Of a stretch of DNA of 6,649 bases, positions 1 through 6,221 are shown piece by piece. Position numbers and translations under genes: made by a program. The notes beneath the pieces are model-generated. The model saw only the letters and a program-made list of their open reading frames with translations. It was not told where the DNA came from and did not search any database. The DNA is taken from contig JANYAA010000349.1 of assembly GCA_025355255.1 (NCBI GenBank), positions 1 to 6,649 of the forward strand, given 5' to 3'. The DNA is from Chloroflexota bacterium. GTDB taxonomy: Bacteria; Chloroflexota; Limnocylindria; Limnocylindrales; CSP1-4. Within the stretch, counting starts at the first letter, position 1; every line of letters begins with the position of its first letter.

Positions 1-1
1 G

Positions 2-574
2 CACGCCTTTGAGTTCGAGGCCCACCCGTGGCTCCGCCCATACCTGGCGGAACGGCTGGAGCGGCAGGTGACGCTGTTTTCGCAGGACGCCTCCTCACTG
101 GGGCGCGACGCGCTCCGCGCGGTTGGCGCTGCGCTGCGCGGTACCGGGCGCGGCGATGACCAGCACTGGCTGGAGCGCCTGATGACCGACGAGCAGCGCA
201 GGCTCTTCCGCGAGACGCAGGCGGTGATGAGCCTGCTCGAGGGCTTCGGCGACCACGTGATGGACGAGGCGGGCAAGGACCTCGTGCCGGACGTTGAGCG
301 CATCTCGGCGCGGTTCCACGGGCGTCGTACCCAACGGACGCCGTACGAGCGCGCCATGCTGCGGCTCACGGGCATGGACCTCAAGATGGAGCAGTACCGT
401 ACCGGTGAGCTTTTCGTCGCAGGAATCGAGCGCCTGGCCGGGCCTGCGGCTCTGCGGCAGCTCTGGGCCGGACCTGAGTCCCTGCCGACACCTGCAGAGC
501 TGGACGATCCGGCGGCGTGGGTGCGACGCATGGATCTTGGACGCGACATGGCGGGTCAGGGAGGGATGTCGTGA
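2..574 (+). CDS. Zincin-like metallopeptidase (Zincin_2/DUF2342 family), C-terminal fragment
   Basis: The reading frame is open from the window edge, so this is the last 190 residues of a longer protein; the GTG at 68 is an internal codon, not the start. The fragment opens with HAFEFEAHPWLRPYL, which resembles the stretch just after the HExxH zinc site in DUF2342/Zincin_2 proteins. The first His is probably the second His of HExxH, with the His-Glu pair lying upstream of the window. About 60 residues on, SLLEGFGDHVMD resembles the second conserved family block, which may supply a further zinc ligand (inference). The family is often annotated 'coenzyme F420 biosynthesis-associated' or 'zinc-dependent metalloprotease' in Actinomycetota and Chloroflexota; its substrate is unknown. 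No signal peptide can be judged from a C-terminal piece. The stop codon overlaps the start of the next gene by 4 nt (GTGA), so the two are probably translationally coupled. Family call fairly firm; peptidase activity not shown. Confidence 0.8.
   Translation, partial: HAFEFEAHPWLRPYLAERLERQVTLFSQDASSLGRDALRAVGAALRGTGRGDDQHWLERLMTDEQRRLFRETQAVMSLLEGFGDHVMDEAGKDLVPDVERISARFHGRRTQRTPYERAMLRLTGMDLKMEQYRTGELFVAGIERLAGPAALRQLWAGPESLPTPAELDDPAAWVRRMDLGRDMAGQGGMS
559..565 (+). promoter_or_regulatory. Shine-Dalgarno site for the dehydrogenase gene
   Basis: GGGAGGG lies 5 nt before the GTG at 571, inside the end of the preceding gene. It decides the start: GTG at 517 in the same frame lies inside the upstream gene and adds 18 residues unlike the family, and GTG at 622 has no comparable site. 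Confidence 0.7.
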
Positions 575-1635
575 CCGACAGCAGCTCGAGCGCACCAGGA
601 CCTGGGTCGGGTCCAGGCGGTGTGCCCGTGGCGATTGCGCTGGCCCCGATCCTTGCGGCGCGGTACCGCTCGCGCGATCTTGAGGCCGTGCGGGCCGCTG
701 CGCCGGGCGCCCGCCTCGTCACCGTGGGCTTCGACGGACATCCAGACGGCTCGCTCGACGACGTGGAGGTGATGCTGCGAGGCAGGCTCCCGGCCGAGAC
801 GTTTGACCGCATCCTCGCGCGGGCGCCACACCTGCGGTGGGTACACTCGGCAACGGCGGGTGTGGAGCGGGTGCTGACGCCATCGAGCCGCGCCCGCGGC
901 CTCGTCATCACGAACGCGCGCGGCGTCTTCTCGAGACCTGTGGCCGAGTACGTGATGATGATGATCCTCGCCGTCACGCGCCGGCTGCCCCAGCTCCTTG
1001 AACTGCAGGCGGAGCGCACGTGGCAGCCGCTGGAAGCGCGCGAACTGCGGGACATCACGGTCGGGATCGTTGGCCTCGGGTCGATCGGCCGAGCCGTCGG
1101 CGCCCTCGCCACGGCCTTCGGCTGCCGTGTCATCGCCACCCGACGGCGGCCCGAGGCGGGTGCCGGAGCCGCGCCGGGCGATGGTGACGAGCCGTATCTC
1201 GGGTCGGTCATGCTGGATCGCGTCCTGCCGCCGGAGCGTCTCCGCGAGCTGCTGGCCGAGTCTGACTTCGTGGTGCTGGCCACCCCGCTCACGTCTGACA
1301 CGCACGGGCTGATCTCCGACGAGGCGATCGCGGCGCTGAAGCCCGGCGCCTGGGTGATCAACGTGGCGCGCGGCGAGCTGGTGGATGAGCGGGCGCTCGC
1401 ACGGGCGCTGCGTGACGGCCGTATCGGGGGCGCGGTGCTGGACACGTTCCGCGAGGAGCCGCTGCCGCCGACGTCGCCGCTGTACGACCTGCCCAACCTC
1501 ATCCTGACGCCGCACACGTCGTGGTCATCCGCGCGTGTTGTGGACCGCTCCGTGGAGCTGTTCTGCACGAACCTGCGCCGATTTGCCGATGGGCGGCCGC
1601 TCGTCAACGTGGTTGACCCAAGCGCCGGGTACTAG
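571..1635 (+). CDS. D-isomer-specific 2-hydroxyacid dehydrogenase, NAD(P)-dependent
   Basis: This cytosolic oxidoreductase interconverts a 2-oxoacid and a D-2-hydroxyacid with NAD(P)H. It has 354 residues, a usual family length. Family features in order: a divergent N-terminal substrate domain; the dinucleotide-binding motif GLGSIG at 168-173; SDFVVLATPLT with the TSDTHGLI region near 230-250; NVARGELVDE with catalytic Arg267; DTFREEPLP with catalytic Glu296; and TPHTSW with catalytic His315. All three catalytic residues are therefore present. The second beta strand of the Rossmann fold ends in VIATRRRPE, with basic residues where NAD-specific members carry Asp, which favours NADP(H). Substrate cannot be read from sequence; glyoxylate/hydroxypyruvate reductase-like activity is possible, 3-phosphoglycerate dehydrogenase is unlikely because there is no ACT domain. 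The first 18 residues are Ser/Gly/Pro-rich and may be disordered. It overlaps the upstream peptidase gene by 4 nt and is followed after 6 nt by a membrane protein gene. Confidence 0.93.
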   Translation: MTDSSSSAPGPGSGPGGVPVAIALAPILAARYRSRDLEAVRAAAPGARLVTVGFDGHPDGSLDDVEVMLRGRLPAETFDRILARAPHLRWVHSATAGVERVLTPSSRARGLVITNARGVFSRPVAEYVMMMILAVTRRLPQLLELQAERTWQPLEARELRDITVGIVGLGSIGRAVGALATAFGCRVIATRRRPEAGAGAAPGDGDEPYLGSVMLDRVLPPERLRELLAESDFVVLATPLTSDTHGLISDEAIAALKPGAWVINVARGELVDERALARALRDGRIGGAVLDTFREEPLPPTSPLYDLPNLILTPHTSWSSARVVDRSVELFCTNLRRFADGRPLVNVVDPSAGY

Positions 1636-1641
1636 CCGGGT

Positions 1642-2220
1642 ATGCCCGCGATCGACATCCGCTACCGTCTGACGGCGCGCGATGTCTTCGCCGCCACGGC
1701 TGCCGCGAACCGTTACACCAGGCTTGCCGCGGTGTTCGCGGCCGTTGCCGTTGTGATCACTGCGACTGACTTCCTCATCGGGGATCCCTTGTGGCCGATG
1801 CCGCTGCTCATCGGGGCCGGGTTCGCAAGCGGCGCCGGGCCGGGCCTCCTTGGCGCATGGGCCTGGCGCCGCGGGCCAGACGTGGCCAAGGCTGAGATGC
1901 GGCTTGAGGCTGACAGCGCAGGCGTCCGCATGGCGCTGCCGATGTCGTCAAGCGTGTCGGACTGGTCGATGTTCCGGAGGATCCGGATCACGCCTGAGGC
2001 CTTCATCCTGGACTTCGGTACTGGGTCGGACACCTTCGTCCCGCAACGTGCGCTCACAAGGGACCAGGCAGCGGCCTTGCGGGACTTGGCCGAGGCGGCG
2101 GGCGTCCTCCAGGCGGGCTCGTCGTGGCGCCTGCCCGCGATTGGCTTGGCTGCTGGTCTGGTGATGCTGTTCCCGGTGTTGACCCTCTACGCGTGTAGCC
2201 CCGCGCCCAGCCACGTCTGA
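1642..2220 (+). CDS. Membrane protein with YcxB-like domain
   Basis: A 192-residue protein. The layout matches YcxB-like proteins: a short N-terminal strand (IDIRYRLTARDVF), two predicted membrane segments (about 27-47 and 52-75), then a soluble domain (about 85-150). The signature run in that domain is DWSMFRRIRITPEAF, followed by TFVPQRALTRDQAAALRDL, where a Trp-containing helix precedes a strand and a 'P-x-R-x-(L/F)' turn. Function of the family is unknown; the soluble domain has been compared with PH-like folds. An extra hydrophobic segment (about 164-184) ending in a Cys-containing tail is an unusual addition, since typical members end after the soluble domain. The ATG is 6 nt after the dehydrogenase stop with only a weak GCCGGG upstream, so translation probably depends on the preceding gene. 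The last gene of the three-gene run. Family assignment moderate. Confidence 0.75.
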   Translation: MPAIDIRYRLTARDVFAATAAANRYTRLAAVFAAVAVVITATDFLIGDPLWPMPLLIGAGFASGAGPGLLGAWAWRRGPDVAKAEMRLEADSAGVRMALPMSSSVSDWSMFRRIRITPEAFILDFGTGSDTFVPQRALTRDQAAALRDLAEAAGVLQAGSSWRLPAIGLAAGLVMLFPVLTLYACSPAPSHV

Positions 2221-2243
2221 CGGCCGCCTCGCCTGACGACCGG

Positions 2244-2249
2244 TAGCAT
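2244..2249 (+). promoter_or_regulatory. Putative -10 element for a leaderless transcript
   Basis: TAGCAT fits the TANNNT -10 pattern and sits 6 nt before the ATG at 2256, the spacing seen for leaderless genes in several high-GC phyla. The only purine-rich stretch, AGGGG, abuts the ATG with no spacer and so is unlikely to be a ribosome binding site. No convincing -35 element is visible. Confidence 0.4.
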
Positions 2250-2255
2250 CAGGGG

Positions 2256-3359
2256 ATGCAGATCGCGATCGTCGGCCTCGCCGGGTGCGGCAAGACCACC
2301 GTCTTCAACACGCTCACCCGCGGCCACGCGGAAACCGGCGGCTATGGCGGCCTCCAGCTCAACGTCGGCGTCGTCAAGGTGCCCGACAACCGGTTAGACA
2401 AGCTCGCCGTGGTGTTCAAGCCCAAGAAGATCGTGCAGGCCGACGTCACGTATGTGGACCTCCCCGCGCCGCCCGCGTCCACGGAGGGCCACGTGGGCAC
2501 AGAAGAGCTCCCGGCCGAGCACCTAGCCCGTCTGCGTGATGCCGAGGCGCTGCTCCACGTCGTCCGTGCCTGGGACGATCCAGCGCGGCCGCATCCCTCT
2601 GGCTCCGTGGACCCGGCGCGAGACCTCGAGCAGCTGGATCTGGAGTTCATCCTGGCGGACCTCGCCATGGTGGATCGGCGGCTCGAGCGCCTGCGCGGCA
2701 GCGGGCGCCACGGCACACCGGCAGAGCGCGAGGCCAACGAGCGCGAGGAGGGGATCCTCGCCCGCCTGAAGCCGATCCTTGAGGCGGGCCGGCCTATTCG
2801 CGACGAGACGCTGGATCCTGAAGAGGAGAAGGTCCTTCGGGGCTTCCGCTTCCTCACGCAGAAGCCCGTGCTCGTGCTGCTCAACGTGGGCGAGAGCGCG
2901 CTTGCGGCGGCACCTGCCCTGATCGCCAAGGTCCAGACCGGCTACCCGCACAAGCACGCCATGATCGACTCACTCTCAGCGCGGATTGAGATGGAACTGG
3001 GCGAGCTTGAGCCCGAGGAGGCTGGGGTTTTCATGGAGGAGCTGGGCCTCGCCGAGTCCAGCCTAGACCGCGTCATCGCGCTGTCCTACCGGCTTGTCGG
3101 GCTCATCTCGTTCCTGACCGCGGGTCCGGACGAGGTGCGCGCCTGGCCCATTCCCGACGGCTCGTCGGCCGTGGAGGCGGCCGGCGCTATCCACACGGAT
3201 CTGGCGAAGGGGTTCATCCGCGCAGAAACGATTGGCTACGAGGACCTGCTGACGCTTGGCTCGATGGCCGAGGCCAAGAAGCACGGCAAGGTGCGCGCCG
3301 AAGGCCGGACCTACCGCGTCCGAGACGGCGACGTGATCGAGATCCTGTTCAGCCGCTGA
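2256..3359 (+). CDS. YchF/OLA1-like P-loop ATPase with TGS (DUF933) domain, divergent
   Basis: A 367-residue protein close to the usual YchF length of about 363. Seen in order: Walker A GLAGCGKTT (7-15); NVGVVKVPDNRLDKL (36-50), matching the NTGVV-x-PD-x-RLD block of YchF; HVVRAWDDP (101-109); His113 in a PHPSGSVDP context, which lines up with the catalytic loop His of E. coli YchF; a charged helical region (about 120-190); NVGE (210-213) in place of NKxD, the feature that makes YchF/OLA1 prefer ATP over GTP; LSARIEMELGEL; and a C-terminal TGS/DUF933 domain (about 284-367) with FLTAGPDEVRAWPI, GAIHTDLAKGFIRAE and DGDVIEILF. YchF proteins bind ribosomes and act in translation and stress responses. 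Oddities: the DIAGLVKGAS-type G3/switch II segment is replaced by DLPAPPAS (68-75), and the NFPFCTIEPN block with its redox Cys is missing. It may therefore be a paralogue-like subclass rather than the housekeeping YchF. Monocistronic, convergent with the next gene. Confidence 0.88.
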   Translation: MQIAIVGLAGCGKTTVFNTLTRGHAETGGYGGLQLNVGVVKVPDNRLDKLAVVFKPKKIVQADVTYVDLPAPPASTEGHVGTEELPAEHLARLRDAEALLHVVRAWDDPARPHPSGSVDPARDLEQLDLEFILADLAMVDRRLERLRGSGRHGTPAEREANEREEGILARLKPILEAGRPIRDETLDPEEEKVLRGFRFLTQKPVLVLLNVGESALAAAPALIAKVQTGYPHKHAMIDSLSARIEMELGELEPEEAGVFMEELGLAESSLDRVIALSYRLVGLISFLTAGPDEVRAWPIPDGSSAVEAAGAIHTDLAKGFIRAETIGYEDLLTLGSMAEAKKHGKVRAEGRTYRVRDGDVIEILFSR

Positions 3360-3383
3360 CAGGTACCGGCCCGCAGGCGCGGA

Positions 3384-3728
3384 CTAGTTGCGGCGGTCTT
3401 CCTCGGCCTTGAGGTCGGCGAGGATCGTCGCGTAGTCGCCGTCCTGCTCGGGATCGTCAAGGTCGGCGAGGAAGTTCTCCTCCTCGTCACGGGAGACGTT
3501 CACGGCGGCCGTCAGGCGCTCGTCCGTGATGGCGATGAACTCGTAGTCCTGCTCAAGCTCGTCCGCAATCGCCTGGACCAGCGTGTCCTGCACGAAACTC
3601 TCCAGCACGCGGCGCCGGATCGACTGGACAATGTCAAAGAACTCCTCCGGCGCCATCTCCTCTTCACGTGCGAGGAGAAGGTCGGCGAAGACGTCGTCAT
3701 CGCCCTCGTGGAGCTCGTAGAAGTGCAT
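3384..3728 (-). CDS. Small acidic protein of unknown function
   Basis: A 114-residue protein starting MHFYELHEGDDDVF. I do not recognise a named family. About 35 residues are Asp/Glu against about 9 Lys/Arg, so it is strongly acidic (predicted net charge near -26). It has no membrane segment, signal peptide or Cys. Residues 26-62 look helical (PEEFFDIVQSIRRRVLESF, then VQAIADELEQ). A short strand-like part follows (YEFIAITDERLTAAVNVS, 62-79), then a very acidic tail rich in Asp/Glu from 81. The frame stays open upstream for a further 127 codons, but the ATG at 3728 is preferred. It has a GAGG site 7 nt before it, and the upstream translation is Arg/Ser/Pro-rich shadow sequence overlapping the divergent kinase gene. 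Divergent from the kinase; converges with the YchF-like gene across 24 bp. Real coding is likely; function open. Confidence 0.78.
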   Translation of the reverse strand: MHFYELHEGDDDVFADLLLAREEEMAPEEFFDIVQSIRRRVLESFVQDTLVQAIADELEQDYEFIAITDERLTAAVNVSRDEEENFLADLDDPEQDGDYATILADLKAEEDRRN

Positions 3729-3735
3729 GATGGAA

Positions 3736-3739
3736 CCTC
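3736..3739 (-). promoter_or_regulatory. Shine-Dalgarno site for the small acidic protein
   Basis: GAGG on the minus strand (CCTC on plus), followed by 7 nt and then ATG at 3728. It supports the short 114-residue form over the longer open frame. Confidence 0.6.
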
Positions 3740-3785
3740 GATCGGGACCGCGGGTGCGGCTCGTGCGCTGCCGCGCGGGTGGCCA

Positions 3786-3793
3786 AGTATAGG
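3786..3793. promoter_or_regulatory. TATA-like element in divergent promoter region
   Basis: The 106-bp gap between the acidic-protein gene and the kinase gene has one AT-rich spot. On the minus strand it reads TATACT (3791-3786), five of six matches to the -10 consensus, which would give the acidic-protein mRNA a leader of about 50 nt. On the plus strand it reads TATAGG (3788-3793), four of six, with a leader of about 35 nt for the kinase. No good -35 hexamer is visible on either side. The assignment is tentative and the minus-strand reading is the stronger. Confidence 0.4.
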
Positions 3794-3825
3794 TGGCGCC
3801 CGACGCGGACCCACTGAGAACCAAT

Positions 3826-3830
3826 GGAGG
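3826..3830 (+). promoter_or_regulatory. Shine-Dalgarno site for the PfkB-family kinase
   Basis: GGAGG lies 4 nt before the ATG at 3835. Two other ATGs nearby (3824 and 3831) are in other frames; the one at 3831 leads to a stop within about 20 codons. The site supports ATG 3835. Confidence 0.65.
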
Positions 3831-3834
3831 ATGG

Positions 3835-4749
3835 ATGGACCGGACACCCGAAGTGGTGGTGGTCGGCTCAGCGTGTCGCGACCTCGTTGAGGACGACGCG
3901 CGCGGCTGGCGGCTGGGCGGTGGCGCCTCGTACTCGGCGCTGACGCTGGCCCGGCTCGGGTTGCGCGTCGGGGCGATCGTCGTTGCCGACGAGCTGGCAG
4001 CATCCTCCACGGAACTCGACATGGTCCGCGACGCCGGGGTGGACGTCGTGGTGGTCCCCGGCTCGCGCGGTCCCGTTTTCATCAACATCGAGACGCCCAC
4101 CGGGCGCATTCAGAAGACCCCGCAGATCTCGGACCCAGTTGACCCTCGGGCGCTGCCCGAGGCCTGGCGCACGGCCCCGGCGTGGATGCTGGTCCCGGTT
4201 GCGGCCGAGGTAACCGAGGAGTGGGCCGACGTGCCGCCGCCTGACGCTGCCGTTGCGGTGGGCTGGCAGGGCCTGCTGCGCGTGCTCACCGCTGGCGCCG
4301 AAGTACAGCACTTGCCGCCCACCTCGACGCGAGTTGTCCGGCGGGCCACCCTTCTGGGTGTGGGGCGCGACGATATCGACCCCTCGCTCTCAGCCACCGA
4401 CCTCGTGGACCTGCTCCGACCTGGCGCGACCATGCTGTTCACGGATGGCATTCATGGCGGCGACTCGTACGACGTCGGCGACGGCGGCACCGTCACGGCC
4501 ATACGCCACTGGCACAGCATCCCGATCCAGCGCTACGTGGACCCGGTGGGTGCCGGTGACACGTTCCTTGCCGGCGTCTTCGCAGCGCGCGTCCACCCGT
4601 CCCTCACCACGAGTTGGGTGGATGGAAACCCCGACCTTCGCATGGGGGCTGCCGTTGGCTCGCTGATCCTTGAGGGACCCGGGCTGTACGGCGTCCCGGA
4701 CCACGCGTCTGTGGTGCAGCGGATGCACGGCGGTGAAAACCCGGACTGA
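3835..4749 (+). CDS. PfkB-family carbohydrate/nucleoside kinase
   Basis: A 304-residue cytosolic kinase expected to transfer the ATP gamma-phosphate to a hydroxymethyl group of a sugar or nucleoside; family members are usually 290-330 residues. Seen in order: the first strand VVVVGSACRDL with Asp16 at the position that often contacts the substrate; the GGGASYSALTLARLG glycine-rich motif (28-42), matching the GG-x-x-x-N/S-x-A segment of signature 1; LFTDGIHGGDSYDVG (201-215), the nucleotide-side strand and turn; and signature 2, DPVGAGDTFLAG (236-247), with the catalytic base Asp242 and the anion-hole GAG. The substrate is not predictable. The stretch 130-165 is less conserved and the usual lid is hard to place. 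The start at 3835 was chosen for its GGAGG site; an upstream in-frame extension from 3793 runs into the promoter region. It is divergent from the small acidic protein gene and meets the exonuclease gene tail to tail with 2 nt between them. Confidence 0.88.
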   Translation: MDRTPEVVVVGSACRDLVEDDARGWRLGGGASYSALTLARLGLRVGAIVVADELAASSTELDMVRDAGVDVVVVPGSRGPVFINIETPTGRIQKTPQISDPVDPRALPEAWRTAPAWMLVPVAAEVTEEWADVPPPDAAVAVGWQGLLRVLTAGAEVQHLPPTSTRVVRRATLLGVGRDDIDPSLSATDLVDLLRPGATMLFTDGIHGGDSYDVGDGGTVTAIRHWHSIPIQRYVDPVGAGDTFLAGVFAARVHPSLTTSWVDGNPDLRMGAAVGSLILEGPGLYGVPDHASVVQRMHGGENPD

Positions 4750-4755
4750 CGTCAG
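4746..4755. repeat. 10-bp palindrome spanning both convergent stop codons
   Basis: CTGACGTCAG is perfectly self-complementary. Its left half contains the kinase TGA (4747-4749) and its right half the complement of the exonuclease TGA (4752-4754). Two more G:C pairs flank it after one mismatch. As RNA the stem would be too short for a strong terminator. Confidence 0.6.
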
Positions 4756-6221
4756 GCCCCGACAGGCTCTGCTCGTTGCAGACGGCCAGCAAGGCGCGCT
4801 CCACGCCGAACCAGATCCGCCTCCACGCGGGGGTACGGGCGGCCCAGTGATCGCGACCGCTCGAGGAGCCGCCAGGCGGCACGCGTTGCAGCGAGAGCCC
4901 CTGCGGTGTCCCCAAGGCGGTGCTCCCGCAGCTTGGCCGCCTCAATCCAGGCGATGGCACCAAGGGCCCCTCCCGCTGCAGCCGCGGCCTGCCATGCCTC
5001 CACCGCTTCTGCCCAGCGCCCGAGCCGACGCAGTGTTCGGGCGCGTTCGGCGGCGATCCGCTCGTCCGTCCATGCCGTGCCGGTGTCCCACGCCGCCGCT
5101 GCCGGGTCAGGCCCAAGCGGTCCGCCACACCCTGAGGCCAGCGGTCCGCGCCAGCCGCTGACCGGTGTCCTGCCGCCAAAGTCGGGCCTGATCCTCGGCT
5201 GCCACCAGGCGTCATCCACCGCTTCCCGCACGGCGACCGCCCGCGGCCGCGGGCTTCGCCCGAACGGGTCTCGAGTGGGGCCGGCCGCTGCGACTGCGTC
5301 ATCCAGACAGGCAAGCGCCTCCTCATGGCGACGCTCTCTCGCGTACGCCTTTGCGAGCCCCGCCAGATCGCCGCGGGGCGCCTCGTGGCGGTTCTCCCGG
5401 CCTCCGTAGCGACGTTCCACGTGCGCTAGGAGTAGGCCCAGCGATCGCACATCCTTCTCGTTGTGGATAACGACGCCTGCGAGCGGCTCCACAGGGCCGC
5501 CGCGGAGCACGTCCAGATAGATCGCCGGGATCTCCCAGCCCTCAACGTCGCCGGTTCGGCTCACGCCCAGCAGGCTGGTCTCCACGGTTCGCAGACGGGC
5601 GTCTTGCATGCGGTGCTTGAACACGCGGCGGACAAACGGCAGAAGATCAAGGTGCCCGGCGTGCACCGGCGCAGCCCTGCCGGCGAGCCGGTAGCGCGCC
5701 TCGAGCAGCGGCCAGTCGAAGCCCCTGCCGTTATAGCTGACGAGCCACGTCTCGGGCGTAATCCAGCGCTCGATCTCCTCGAGCAGCGCATGCTCGTCCG
5801 CGTGGTCGGGAAGGAGCAGCTGCGTCTGGCGGAAGTTGTCCCCGTCCCACCTTGCGAGCCCCACGAGGAACGCAAGCGTACCCGCTGCTGTTGCCAGGCC
5901 GGTGGTCTCCGTGTCCACGCACACCAGCGGCACATGCGCCGGCGGATGACCGGGCAGCAGTGCGAGACGATCCCGATCAACGGGGATCTCCACGGGGGCG
6001 ATCACGCGTCGCACAAGCCAGCCGCGGCCCGTGTCGGCGGCTTCCGCGCCGAGGGCTCGTCCAAGGCGGAGAGCGAGCGCACCGCTGCTGCGACCGCCAA
6101 ACGGCGCGCGGGCGGGCAGCTCATTAGGCCCAGTGCTGGCGCCCCCCGTCCTCGCGAGCGTGGCCCGCAGGTTGGCGAGCCGCCGCTCACGCATGATGGC
6201 CGCGGTTGTCTCTGCCGTCAT
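4752..6221 (-). CDS. mrfB: MrfB/YprB-type DEDD exonuclease (RNase H-like) with TPR tail
   Basis: A 489-residue protein expected to be the metal-dependent exonuclease partner of the helicase encoded just upstream. Layout: a basic N-terminal segment (1-35); a linker; then the RNase_H_2 domain (about 97-270). Motifs: Exo I VDTETTGL (Asp103, Glu105); Exo II SYNGRGFDWPLL (Asn164, Asp169); the YprB-type block HLDLLPFVRRVF (190-201); LRTVETSLLGVSRTGD (210-225) followed by GWEIPAIYLDVL; and Exo III HNEKDVRSL (His253, Asp257). All acidic catalytic positions are present. The C-terminal part is TPR-like: DLAGLAKAYARERRHEEAL (285-303), RTLRRLGRWAEAVEAW (395-410) and a third helix pair near 421-455. A Pro/Gly/Trp-rich insert (about 313-385) separates the first repeat from the rest. 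In B. subtilis MrfB works with MrfA in mitomycin C lesion repair (known for that species; inferred here). ATG 6221 shares a base with the helicase stop (TAATG), with GAGG 10 nt upstream. Confidence 0.9.
   Translation of the reverse strand: MTAETTAAIMRERRLANLRATLARTGGASTGPNELPARAPFGGRSSGALALRLGRALGAEAADTGRGWLVRRVIAPVEIPVDRDRLALLPGHPPAHVPLVCVDTETTGLATAAGTLAFLVGLARWDGDNFRQTQLLLPDHADEHALLEEIERWITPETWLVSYNGRGFDWPLLEARYRLAGRAAPVHAGHLDLLPFVRRVFKHRMQDARLRTVETSLLGVSRTGDVEGWEIPAIYLDVLRGGPVEPLAGVVIHNEKDVRSLGLLLAHVERRYGGRENRHEAPRGDLAGLAKAYARERRHEEALACLDDAVAAAGPTRDPFGRSPRPRAVAVREAVDDAWWQPRIRPDFGGRTPVSGWRGPLASGCGGPLGPDPAAAAWDTGTAWTDERIAAERARTLRRLGRWAEAVEAWQAAAAAGGALGAIAWIEAAKLREHRLGDTAGALAATRAAWRLLERSRSLGRPYPRVEADLVRRGARLAGRLQRAEPVGA

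Noticed and set aside
952..965. GATGATGATG microrepeat
   Set aside because: It encodes the Met run VMMMI in a conserved helix of the dehydrogenase; too short to be meaningful.
381..1607. 408-codon open frame on the minus strand across the dehydrogenase gene
   Set aside because: Its translation is Arg/Ser/Pro-rich with no family motif and it lies opposite a gene with full catalytic motifs. It is a GC-rich codon shadow.
3360..3383. Possible bidirectional terminator between the YchF-like and acidic-protein genes
   Set aside because: Only 24 bp, with short GC repeats and a GGTACC palindrome but no stem of useful length and no T-run.
3729..4109. N-terminal extension of the small acidic protein to a 241-residue form
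   Set aside because: The extension is Ser/Arg/Thr-rich, unlike the acidic remainder, runs antisense to the kinase, and a good ribosome site precedes the inner ATG at 3728.
4604..5326. 240-codon minus-strand open frame overlapping the kinase and exonuclease ends
   Set aside because: Arg/Gly/Pro-rich, out of frame with the exonuclease and crossing its stop; a shadow.
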